Under the pieces are notes generated by a model. The model searched no databases and had not been told where the DNA came from. It worked only from the letters and a program-made list of their open reading frames with translations. The position numbers were made by a program, and so were the translations under genes. Below are positions 10,347 to 19,778 of a stretch of DNA of 64,000 nucleotides, piece after piece (within the stretch, counting starts at the first letter, position 1; each line of letters begins with the position of its first letter). This DNA comes from Symsagittifera roscoffensis (taxonomy: Eukaryota; Xenacoelomorpha; Acoela; Convolutidae): NCBI RefSeq assembly GCF_963678635.1, contig NC_087067.1, forward strand, positions 47,790,001 to 47,854,000. Reading direction: 5' to 3'.

Positions 10347-11794
10347 GTGAGCTTTTTCTTTTCTCCACTCTTCGCTTCATAATTGTACTCCCTGGTTGAG
10401 AACAACCGCTAAAAAATGTTTTTACGGTACCGCGACAACTTGCATCAGAAGACAACATGTGACAACTCGCAAAATTTTGAAAATTAATTTATAACGACGA
10501 AATTTTGGTAACCGGCTCTAAAGTTCGTATAAAGTCCTACTCTCTATAGGCAAGATCGCTATGTGCTGACGCGACAGCGGGGTGAGTGTACTGCGAGTTG
10601 TCTTTTATTGCGAATTGACTTTTCTTGCGAGTTGTCGCATGGTTTTTTATTGGCGGGATGAGCATTTCATACGTCATGAAAATAGTGTGAAATGTCTACG
10701 AGCGCAGTTTTATTTATAATATGAAATTCTATGTGACTACCAATTTTCTGTATATCAATATAAGAAATCTTCAAATTTGGCTTCGCATTCTTAGGTGTTT
10801 ATTTTTTCAAAAAGATAAAACTACAGATTAATTGTCAATAAATATACCACTAATTTCACTGCCAAATTAATTTTATGCTTGTCTCACAGAGTTCGACAAA
10901 AAAATTTTTATACACATTTGCTTTAACAAGCTTCTAGTTGGAAAAAATCCTTGCTTTAAAAATTGGACAATTTTTGTTAATTTTTCTTATAATCTGAAAT
11001 TGAAACAAATTGTTTCGGGCTCCACATAAAATAATCATTCTAATTTTTGTTTTTTTTTCATGTGAAAATATTGTGTCTGCACTAGTTTATAGAAATCAAT
11101 TTGAAGATTTAAATGCAAAAACCAGCTTCTTGATAATGTTTGTTTGAGAATAAGGATGATTTTATGACTGAAAAAGAGAACAAGAAATTTTTCTTTTTAA
11201 ATTGGGGTTTTGATTTTGATTTTTCTACGGTCTAATTTTTGCTTATCATACAGCTCCCATATTTTGAAGCTTTATAATTACAACTTTATAATTCAGGAGA
11301 AAATTGGTAATCAGTTTCCATAATCAGGTTGATTAGTTTTACCTTGATAAAATCAGATCTTTTAACTTTTTTGATCAAGAAAATTTTTCGTTTTTATAAA
11401 AACTATCCAGGCTGACCTGTAAACTTTGATTTTTTCTGGATCAGCAATTTTTTAGATATCTAACATTGCTAACTTTGTCTATGATCAGAAATATTCAAAT
11501 CTGGTTTAGAATTGAAATTCAAGGCTGGTTAACAGCTAACTTAAAACTGAAAAAACACTGCAATAACCACGAATCTTCAGCGAACTAAGGCTGAAGTCAG
11601 TAAAAAAAGCTCACTTTAAAAACATGCAATCAAACCACAAATGAAAACAATTGAAAATTGGTACTCAAAGTCATTGATATCTTTTTATTTTAAAAACCTC
11701 CACCTAATGTTGATTACAACAACAGAGCAAAAATGAAAAGACTTCAGAGATAAATAAAAACACACCAATCGACAATTTCAGTGGTTTATAATGA
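10347..11794 (+). other. Intron 1 of the F-box gene, left part
   Basis: About 1.4 kb of AT-rich intron before the retroelement. Near 10,435-10,645 a short phrase (GCGAGTTGTC or its close variants) recurs several times. No gene, RNA or transposon boundary was recognised. Confidence 0.45.
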
Positions 11795-11798
11795 TATA

Positions 11799-12208
11799 TG
11801 GAACCTGATCTAAACTATATTTTATGATTGGATAAATTAAATGTTTTACCAATGTAAAGTATTTAATATTAACCAATCACGATCCATCTAACTAACAACC
11901 CACTTATTTGTAAGTGCTGAAGTTACTTGTAATTTCAGCACCAGAGAGATTTGAATTTAACTTAGAAATTAGTTGGACTCTCCCGAGCACTTCAGCAGCC
12001 GCAATAAACCAGTATACCCTAGATCTATTGAGCCTAGCAGAGACTAGTTAAACAACCTGAGACTAGATAGTATAAGAGTAAGATTAGGATCGGTATTAGA
12101 CTAAGAAGTTGCACGAATCTATCCGGCCGAAAATAAGATAGCGTGACGAGCAGACGGTGTACCCTATCCGAAATTACTCTATGAGTTATACACTCCAGTC
12201 TTAACTCA
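11799..12208 (+). repeat. 5' LTR of copy 1 (410 bp)
   Basis: It starts TGGAACCTG and ends TTAACTCA, both shared with the 3' LTR at 30,256-30,665 and with copy 2. It contains a TATTTAATATT stretch near 11,848 that could act as a TATA element, a 28-nt palindrome at 11,914-11,941, and AATAAA at 12,003-12,008. If these act as promoter and poly(A) signal, the R region begins near 11,880 and ends shortly after 12,020, which puts the hairpin close to the RNA 5' end (inference). Confidence 0.92.
11914..11941 (+). promoter_or_regulatory. Conserved LTR palindrome/hairpin
   Basis: Two 13-nt arms (GTGCTGAAGTTAC and GTAATTTCAGCAC) separated by TT. The same position in copy 2 and in the divergent minus-strand LTRs differs in sequence but stays paired: the tenth pair is T-A here and C-G in copy 3. 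This supports a selected secondary structure or a palindromic binding site. Confidence 0.6.
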
Positions 12209-12210
12209 TC

Positions 12211-12221
12211 TGGTGCGACCA
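12211..12221 (+). promoter_or_regulatory. Candidate primer binding site
   Basis: TGGTGCGACCA starts two bases after the LTR end and begins with the TGG expected opposite a tRNA CCA end. The same 11 bases follow the 5' LTR in copy 2 and in the divergent copy 3, while the bases after them differ in copy 3. The cognate tRNA would end TGGTCGCACCA. I could not name it with confidence. Confidence 0.6.
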
Positions 12222-12296
12222 TAAGTCTCGAACAAGACCTTACTAGATTAGAATTAACCAAAAATAGATTAGAAATTAGACAAAAACATTTACAAA

Positions 12297-12530
12297 ATGT
12301 TATACGACAATAATTTAATTGAAATGTCTCTCCGACTCAATAGATCAGAGCCAATATTCCGAACCATAACAGAACTACCCGGAATTGGAAGAAGACCTCG
12401 AACCAAAGACGACATACGACAAAGTAGAAACTTGCCGTATAGTTATATGATAGTTCGGCAAAAGCCAGAACAAACTTTTATATTTCGAATACTACTTGCA
12501 ATGAATTTAGATTTCCATTTGCAAACATAA
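12297..12530 (+). CDS. ORF A, small conserved leader protein (77 aa)
   Basis: A 77-residue frame in the leader beginning MLYDNNLIEMSLRLN. Copy 2 (50,059-50,292) has the same length with only a few, mostly conservative changes. It is charged, with an Arg-rich middle (LPGIGRRPRTKDDIRQ), and has no membrane segment. I recognise no family. Its place before Gag, its own AUG and its conserved length suggest an accessory protein. A role as an upstream regulatory ORF is the main alternative. Confidence 0.5.
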   Translation: MLYDNNLIEMSLRLNRSEPIFRTITELPGIGRRPRTKDDIRQSRNLPYSYMIVRQKPEQTFIFRILLAMNLDFHLQT

Positions 12531-13462
12531 AACCTTGAAGTTACTCTTCAAAATCATTACAGGCGCTAAACAAAATTAATATTATACAATAACGATTGAT
12601 AAAAAGATCTTAGATCGTTTTCCTAAAACTCTGCAGTAATATACAAAACATGTTTGAAAAATATTTATTGGAAAATAAAAATAAAAATTAGTAGCATGAC
12701 AATAAATGGTTAGTAATCATAAATCATCCTGTTGTTCCAGCTCCATCACCTAAAACATAACAGCAATCATAAACCCACTAATATCATCAAAACACTAAAT
12801 CTTTCCTTTACACACATTTAAAATTTTATTAAAACTTAAATTCACTTAATTTTAAAACCAGATCATCAAGGCTTATCCTTGGATCTTAAATCATTTTCTA
12901 CTTAATAAAATCTCAAATTTGATCATCAAGGCTTATCCTTGGATCAAACAGAACAACTTTGTTCTCCCCCACCCACTTAATTAGTGTCTAACGACCTCAA
13001 ACGTCGATTCACTACCCAACCCTTTCTAAAGACCTAAGACTAATAGAAATTTTTAAACAAAACTAATCATTCAAATTAGGATAAACAGTGAAGAACTTCG
13101 GTTATTCATCCTTCACTTGACCCCCCCCTCTTACCAGACCCAGGATAAATCTTAGACTTAGTAAGTTTAAAATAGTATCTAACGAACTACTCGCGTTCTA
13201 ATTATACCTGAACCTTGTGGATCGATTTACTATTCTCCAACCCTTGAACACAATCACTACCCCTAAGTAAGATTAAGTAAGTTAACACCTTAGCTTATAC
13301 TAGTCACGAGAAAGTAAAAATCATTCTTCGGAATCGATATACTTTTCTCTCCAACCCTGAACAAATAGACCCAGGTTAAGCTAACCAAAAAATCGTAAGA
13401 ACTAACAGTTTAAGAAAATAGAAACCATTTAACAACCTTTTGCATCCGTCATTCTAAACCTT
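12531..13462 (+). other. Leader region of copy 1 between ORFs A and B
   Basis: No long frame. It contains two direct copies of the 25-nt stem-loop unit GATCATCAAGGCTTATCC... at 12,861-12,885 and 12,921-12,945. In each, CAAGG pairs with CCTTG, and GATC can pair with GATC. Both are present in copy 2. Packaging or RNA-export functions are plausible for such a retroelement leader but are not shown. Confidence 0.5.
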
Positions 13463-13930
13463 ATGTCATTTAAAAACCTAGGAAATAAACAAACAATCGT
13501 TTTACACAATTGTGAAATAGATAACAAAAAATACGACCTTGTAATCACACCTCATACACAAACAGTTGGATACATTCGCACAAAACGACAAACACTAAAG
13601 AGGAAAATAATAACTAAACAAAGACAAATAACACGAAAAAGATTTTCAAAAAATCGAAACGCATTTTCAGAATCAGAAACCAACAGTTTAGACGAACTTT
13701 ACAAACTAAAAGAATCAATAGATAAAAATTGCCCACTTCACGATCAACTATATTTTTCTGACTCAGAAACAACTTCAAATTCATCACAAAGAGGAAAAAG
13801 AAGAATAAAAAAACAGTACAAACACAAACCAGTACATTTATACAATTGGAATCAACCAATTCGACACATTAATAATTACATATTAACAGTCATCGAACGG
13901 AAAAATGAGTTCAACACACACCCCAGGTGA
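13463..13930 (+). CDS. ORF B, basic accessory protein (155 aa) overlapping gag
   Basis: A 155-residue frame starting MSFKNLGNKQTIVLHNCE. It has two strongly basic clusters: TKRQTLKRKIITKQRQITRK at about residues 38-57, and RGKRRIKKQYKHK near 112. Between them lies an acidic and serine-rich stretch (SESETNSLDE, SDSETTSNSS). This resembles nuclear, RNA-binding regulators of complex retroviruses in general character only; no family was recognised. It overlaps the Gag start by 26 nt (gag ATG 13,905). Gag is in the +1 frame, so re-initiation or leaky scanning is likelier than -1 frameshifting. Copy 2 keeps the same length with few changes (51,220-51,687). Confidence 0.55.
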   Translation: MSFKNLGNKQTIVLHNCEIDNKKYDLVITPHTQTVGYIRTKRQTLKRKIITKQRQITRKRFSKNRNAFSESETNSLDELYKLKESIDKNCPLHDQLYFSDSETTSNSSQRGKRRIKKQYKHKPVHLYNWNQPIRHINNYILTVIERKNEFNTHPR

Positions 13931-16900
13931 CGAAACTCCAGATGATGATGAAATCTTTCCTTTTATAGTAGACGCAGATACTGATAGAGGACAACACATA
14001 TTTTGTCAAAATTTACTCGTAAATTTATTTGAACCCGGAATCAGTCCATGTAAAACAGAGTTCCCCGATGTAAAAATCAAAAGACAAATCATAGACCACT
14101 ACTTAAAAGATATATGCAACATAACACAACAGTATGGAATCTACTCCATAGAATTCACTTCCCCAAACCATAATAATAGAACATATACTATTCAAACAGA
14201 CGATCTTGACTTAGAATTTTCAAAAGTTTTTTCAGAATATATAAAAAGCATCCAATACCATAACTCACAAAGAGCAAACTCCATTTTCACCAATGAAGTT
14301 TTCGCAATAATATATAGTTATATTTCGATATTAGAAAATGAACTCCCATTAACAAATGTCTCACCGACAGAAACATCTAAACATTTAAGAGTACGACATG
14401 AAATCACATTACTCTCTAGTTATTTAAACATCATTAAAGAAAATTTCACGAAAGACGACGTTTCACAACATACAAAACACGATCTACAAAAAATTTTGGC
14501 ATGGTTCATAATAGATTATTTCACACACAATATTGATTTAATTGCACAAGCAAGAAAAAATTTTAGACCCCAAAATTCGAACGATGATACCGCTATCACA
14601 GAACAATCAGATTATGTTTGGGACCCCGAATGGTCTCATCCCGCATTTATAAGCTTCCCACAATCAATCTCAAGTCAAGCAATAAGTACGATATCTTACA
14701 TAAGAGATTATGTAAAAGTAATACCATTAACCATTGATGCAACACCATTAAACTATAATACATTTTTACCCGATACACAAAATAATAGTTTAAACTCTAC
14801 AGTCATACACAACGAAAACCTCAATGGAACTAGGAATCTTACTCAACAAGATATACAGACACCATCACACTTCATAAATGAAGAAATTGTACACACAACA
14901 ACTACACAACAAAGTATTTCACCAATACGCCCGAATTTAACAACACCAAGAAATACAAATCCTTCACAAACACAGGTAACCTTACAATCAACCGTTAAAC
15001 CTTCGGTTGCTCCAAAATATTCACATATGGATTACCAAACATATAGACCCATGACAATACCATCAAAAACACGCAAAACATTCACTAGAAACAACTTTAC
15101 AGACCATAATTATAATTATACACATCCGTCAAAAACAAATTATCAACCACAAAGGAATTTTAATCAATATACAAAACCTCGAAACTGGGATAACCCAACG
15201 GCCCAATATAATTCCAAAAATTTTCAACCAAATCCTCCACAGGATCGCAGTGAAAATTACCCATTTTTTCAACAAAATAAAAATAAAAAACAGACATCTT
15301 ATCAAATGGATTATTTATCCTCAGATGATGATTTCATACAACCAGATATATTTACACCAAATACTCAAGAATATCGTAGACAAGGAATACAGAGAACACG
15401 TACAAATCATAGAAATTTTTCTCCACAACCAATAGATGCACAACATCAACAACCAATTCAACAACAAAATCTAATTAATACACAATCTTTTCAACCAATT
15501 CAACAACAAAATCCAATGACTGCACACTCGTATCAAGCATCACAAATGCAAAATGAAATACCACTCCCATATTATCTCCAACAACATGAAATAACAAGAA
15601 ACCAACTTTCGAATTTTTCTCAAATGCCAAATGCAGCAGAATCATTACAAATGACAATGAATCCATACCTTATGGGTGGATCATCAATAACATCAAATAA
15701 ACCTTTAATGGTTTTCACAGGAACAGACCCTGAATACTCTGTAGAAGATTATTTAAATGCAGTAACAGCAAACCTGATTTTAAATATTGGACCTGAACCA
15801 ATTAATACGCCACTACATCAAAACTGGATACATCGACGCACAGCGTTAATACAAACAACCTTAGATGGCGCAGCCCAAAAATGGTTTTCAGTACTACCTC
15901 TAGAAATAAAATCAAACTGGAAAAGATTTACACAAGAATTTTCAAAAATGTTTGACTCCGAAAGAAACAAACAACAACAAAGAGTTTTATGTAATGAAAT
16001 TCGCAGATTACCAAACGAAACCATCAAGCAAATAGCAGTACGAATCGAAACACTAGTTCGAAAAGCATATTCATTAAATACACATGACTATAAAAACACA
16101 AAGATGACAGAAATCTTAATGATGACCTTAACACCACAATTAAGGAAAATAGCAATAAAAAAGAGAGCATCCCATCCTTCTTCAATTCGAGAACCCGATT
16201 TAGATTTTCGAAAACTAGTAGACAAATTAGAACAAGCAGAAATCACGATGAAACTAGAAGAAACGGAAAATCTGAAATTACAATACGTTAACAGAATTGA
16301 AACGACTCCCACTAATATTAATAATATACAGGAATCAGAGACAGACCTCGTTGAAAAAATCACTGAAATACTCAATATTTACGAAAAGAACCCAAACTTT
16401 AAAGGCAAACCATCTTTCAAAAAATGGTGTAATTATTGCCGACGATACGGACATAGTATTTCCGAATGTAGACAAAAACAGCAAGATAGTCAAAATAAAC
16501 CTCAAAAATACAAAGAACCAAATAAATCATTCTATCAATACATGAAAAAAGATCAAAATCTACCAAACAAAAATGTATACAGCAACAACAGTTCAGGAAA
16601 GCCACTTCCGAACAATACAAGTTATACAAGAAATCAATCCCCATATAACTCAAGTTATAGAGGAAGATCACCAGAACGAAGAAACACGCAAAATTCATCA
16701 CAAAATCACTACAATAGACCAAATAGTCGAAATAACTACTCCAGATCAAATTCAAATACACAACGATTTGTTTCTAGATCTAATTCCCAATCAAGAAATA
16801 ACTACTATCCAAACAACCAATCACGAAATTCATCATACAATAGGAATAGAAACTACTCCTATAATCGAAATAGAAGTTATTCAAACAACCGAAACCAGAA

Positions 16901-19778
16901 TTACCCGAATAATCGATCAAGGAATAACTCATATAATAGATCGAACTATAACAGACCAAACAATAATTACCAAAACAGATCACGAAATAATTCACAAAAT
17001 CGACACTCAAGTTATAATAATCGTTATAGAAATTATTCCCAATCACCACACCAGAATAATAATAACTATAATAATTCTAATAATCGCCACAGAAGTAGTA
17101 CACCTAAACATCAAAGACAAATCAATCAAGTACAATCTAACCCAGAAACAACATCAGACCCTCCAGGTATTGATGACACAGTAACTGATACGTTACAACT
17201 CAATCAAATAAACTGTACATCATCAGATTCAGAAAGTGATACTGAAAACACTCTTTCTATCAATATGATAAAAGTCGAAAATGACTATGAATCTGTCATA
17301 TATGAACAACCCTTTCCATCACACATATATGAAAATCAATCAGAATTTCTTCAAAATTATTACACTACACCCATAAATTCCACACCAACGACGCAAGAAA
17401 CAAACGAGATTAACACTACAGATCAAACCAATAAAAATACCAAAACAAAATGCTTGAATACAAACCACATTTATCAAAATATACAAAAAGAACAACCCAA
17501 AGAAAAAATTTGGACAATACCATTTCTCTTAGAAAGCCCAAGAAATAAAGAATTTCAACCACCAGACCTTGAAATAGATTTTTTAATTGATTCAGGAGCA
17601 GAATCAAACATAATAAACATCCCCACATGGAATGAAATAAAAACTTTACACCCAAAGCTAACACCTCTTGAAACCTCCAGCAAACTAGCAACAGCACAAG
17701 GATCAACATTGATAAACTACGGAAAAATCCAATTATTTCTCCTTCCCACCAGAACAATGGAACAAAGCAAAATTTTAAATAAGCCATTTAAACAAATATT
17801 CCATATCACTGACATTAAATATAATATCATTGGAATACCATTTATTTCGAAGTATATACCAACAATTAACATACTAAATAGTAAAATATTAATCAAAGAT
17901 AAATATACAAAAACAAAAGAAACATCCTTAACATTTTTTCAAAGATTAAATAAACAACCACCATTCTTTTCAAAATTCTATCCGATATTTAACCAACAAA
18001 GAAAACACCTGAAACCACTATCAGGAAACATCTATAATTTTTCAATCAAACAAGTTCACCAATATGATAAAGAACAAAACAAACAAAAATTTTATATGTC
18101 AGATTTTGAATTCAAACCTATTCATAAATTCTTCAAAATCACAATCTCTTCAATAAAATATTTAAAAAATTCGAATTCAGATATTATTTCCTTACATGTT
18201 TATAACAACACACCTTACCAAGTAACATTACCTTTAGGACTTTTAGGATATTGTGAAACCAACGCTACAATATCACCAATACACGAAAAAGCCTATCGCG
18301 TAAATAATATACTCCAATTACTAGATATTTGCCAATCTACAATTCTTAATGAAGAATTATCTATAAATAATATTATAAGTAACGAAAACAGAAATACGGA
18401 TTATTTCACAAAAACTCCATATTTCAAACCTACATTCAACATAAGTAACTACACAGAGGACCAACAAAAATTTTTAACAATGTTTAATTTCCAACATTCA
18501 CAAATAACACAAGACGAATTCGAAAAATTAGCCAAACAGCTAATTAAATATTCATCAGTCTATGCAACATCAAAATTCGATGTTGGAAAAATCAGTTCAT
18601 CACTACATCTCCCGTTAAAACCAGACGCAGTTTTCAAAAAACAGAGAGCAAGTAAAGTACCAATTCACTTACATGATAAAGTGAACAGATTACTCGATAT
18701 TTTAGAACAGTACAATATTATATCACCAGTTAATAAAGAAGAACAACCAAAAGGCAACACATTCATCAACCCCGTTATCATTCTAGCTAAAGGAGAATCA
18801 TTAAAAATCGTTCTCGACGCTATATACCTCAATTCACTCATAGATGAATCAAAATGTAATTGGCCCATTGAACCAATACAAGTTATTTTAACAAAAATAA
18901 ACGGCAAATACTTTACAACCGCCGATATGAATAGTGCATACAATCAAATGCCACTAGATGAACAATCACGACGTTTAACACAATTTGTTATCGGAAACCA
19001 ACAATATGAATTTAACCGCTTATTCTATGGAATATCCATAGGACCAGCAGCATTTTCAGCTTTTATGAGCAAAATTTTTAGACCACTAATACTCAAGAAA
19101 AACGCAATCACCTATTTAGACGATGTTTTTATGCAATCACAAACAAAAGACGAAATGTTCAAAGTTTTAGAAAAATATCACCAAATACTTCAGAACGAAA
19201 ATCTGAAGGCCGCCCCCGATAAATCACACTTCTTTTTGACAAAAGTTAAATTCTTAGGACATAATATAGAAAGAAAAACAATCACTCCATTGAAATCACG
19301 CATTGACGCTATTCAAAAACTTCAACCACCAACAAATAAAAAGAAAATCCAAGAATTTCTTGGAATGTTAAACTTTTTAAGTAAATATGTTTATAAAATG
19401 CAATTATATCTACGACCATTTTATAACATCCTTAGACAACAAAATAATTTTGAATGGAACATAGAACATCAAACACGATTCGAAGAAATAAAGAAACTTT
19501 TAACTGAACAAATTTCAAACACAATTCCAGACCCTGATCAACCATTTTATGCAATGTGCGATGCTTCGAACTTTGGCATCGGTGCAGCACTATTACAATC
19601 ACATAATGGTACAAATAAAATGAATCTCATATCAGCAAATTCTCGATTATTCACTCAAGCAGAGCTACGACTCTCAACTCTAATGAGAGAATGTACAGCC
19701 ATAATATATACACTGACAGAATATGAATTTCTGATACTTGGATCAAAACATCCCACAGTTCTATTCACAGATCAATAA
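13905..19778 (+). CDS. gag-pol: Copy 1 Gag-Pol, Gag to RNase H, ended by a premature stop
   Basis: Gag, protease, RT and RNase H share one frame. Residues about 600-800 form a capsid-like region (FTGTDPEYSVEDYL, then LDGAAQKWFSVLP). A zinc knuckle follows at about 841-854 (CNYCRRYGHSISEC), then an unusual Arg/Asn/Ser/Tyr-rich tail at about 905-1,075. Protease has LIDSGAES with Asp 1,229. RT has TADMNSAYNQ, YGISIGPAAF and YLDD at 1,737-1,740. RNase H starts near CDASNFGIGAALL at about 1,885. TAA at 19,776-19,778 cuts the frame inside RNase H at the DH motif; copy 2 reads through. The RT block that normally has Arg before LN (copy 2: DARYLN) reads DAIYLN here, so this RT is probably impaired. 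Polyprotein processing by the DSG protease is expected. Confidence 0.9.
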   Translation: MSSTHTPGDETPDDDEIFPFIVDADTDRGQHIFCQNLLVNLFEPGISPCKTEFPDVKIKRQIIDHYLKDICNITQQYGIYSIEFTSPNHNNRTYTIQTDDLDLEFSKVFSEYIKSIQYHNSQRANSIFTNEVFAIIYSYISILENELPLTNVSPTETSKHLRVRHEITLLSSYLNIIKENFTKDDVSQHTKHDLQKILAWFIIDYFTHNIDLIAQARKNFRPQNSNDDTAITEQSDYVWDPEWSHPAFISFPQSISSQAISTISYIRDYVKVIPLTIDATPLNYNTFLPDTQNNSLNSTVIHNENLNGTRNLTQQDIQTPSHFINEEIVHTTTTQQSISPIRPNLTTPRNTNPSQTQVTLQSTVKPSVAPKYSHMDYQTYRPMTIPSKTRKTFTRNNFTDHNYNYTHPSKTNYQPQRNFNQYTKPRNWDNPTAQYNSKNFQPNPPQDRSENYPFFQQNKNKKQTSYQMDYLSSDDDFIQPDIFTPNTQEYRRQGIQRTRTNHRNFSPQPIDAQHQQPIQQQNLINTQSFQPIQQQNPMTAHSYQASQMQNEIPLPYYLQQHEITRNQLSNFSQMPNAAESLQMTMNPYLMGGSSITSNKPLMVFTGTDPEYSVEDYLNAVTANLILNIGPEPINTPLHQNWIHRRTALIQTTLDGAAQKWFSVLPLEIKSNWKRFTQEFSKMFDSERNKQQQRVLCNEIRRLPNETIKQIAVRIETLVRKAYSLNTHDYKNTKMTEILMMTLTPQLRKIAIKKRASHPSSIREPDLDFRKLVDKLEQAEITMKLEETENLKLQYVNRIETTPTNINNIQESETDLVEKITEILNIYEKNPNFKGKPSFKKWCNYCRRYGHSISECRQKQQDSQNKPQKYKEPNKSFYQYMKKDQNLPNKNVYSNNSSGKPLPNNTSYTRNQSPYNSSYRGRSPERRNTQNSSQNHYNRPNSRNNYSRSNSNTQRFVSRSNSQSRNNYYPNNQSRNSSYNRNRNYSYNRNRSYSNNRNQNYPNNRSRNNSYNRSNYNRPNNNYQNRSRNNSQNRHSSYNNRYRNYSQSPHQNNNNYNNSNNRHRSSTPKHQRQINQVQSNPETTSDPPGIDDTVTDTLQLNQINCTSSDSESDTENTLSINMIKVENDYESVIYEQPFPSHIYENQSEFLQNYYTTPINSTPTTQETNEINTTDQTNKNTKTKCLNTNHIYQNIQKEQPKEKIWTIPFLLESPRNKEFQPPDLEIDFLIDSGAESNIINIPTWNEIKTLHPKLTPLETSSKLATAQGSTLINYGKIQLFLLPTRTMEQSKILNKPFKQIFHITDIKYNIIGIPFISKYIPTINILNSKILIKDKYTKTKETSLTFFQRLNKQPPFFSKFYPIFNQQRKHLKPLSGNIYNFSIKQVHQYDKEQNKQKFYMSDFEFKPIHKFFKITISSIKYLKNSNSDIISLHVYNNTPYQVTLPLGLLGYCETNATISPIHEKAYRVNNILQLLDICQSTILNEELSINNIISNENRNTDYFTKTPYFKPTFNISNYTEDQQKFLTMFNFQHSQITQDEFEKLAKQLIKYSSVYATSKFDVGKISSSLHLPLKPDAVFKKQRASKVPIHLHDKVNRLLDILEQYNIISPVNKEEQPKGNTFINPVIILAKGESLKIVLDAIYLNSLIDESKCNWPIEPIQVILTKINGKYFTTADMNSAYNQMPLDEQSRRLTQFVIGNQQYEFNRLFYGISIGPAAFSAFMSKIFRPLILKKNAITYLDDVFMQSQTKDEMFKVLEKYHQILQNENLKAAPDKSHFFLTKVKFLGHNIERKTITPLKSRIDAIQKLQPPTNKKKIQEFLGMLNFLSKYVYKMQLYLRPFYNILRQQNNFEWNIEHQTRFEEIKKLLTEQISNTIPDPDQPFYAMCDASNFGIGAALLQSHNGTNKMNLISANSRLFTQAELRLSTLMRECTAIIYTLTEYEFLILGSKHPTVLFTDQ

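Noticed and set aside
13905..13930. Programmed -1 frameshift joining ORF B to Gag
   Set aside because: Gag lies in the +1 frame relative to ORF B, and no canonical slippery heptamer is present in the overlap. Gag has its own AUG.
16780..17049. Minus-strand frame conserved in both long copies (also 54,543-54,812)
   Set aside because: Mirror of the same RN/SY repeat tract. Conservation follows from the sense protein and nucleotide identity.
16573..17184. 203-residue plus-strand frame overlapping the Gag tail
   Set aside because: It runs through a low-complexity AAT/CGA/TCA repeat tract where other frames stay open by composition. Its start codon is absent in copy 2.
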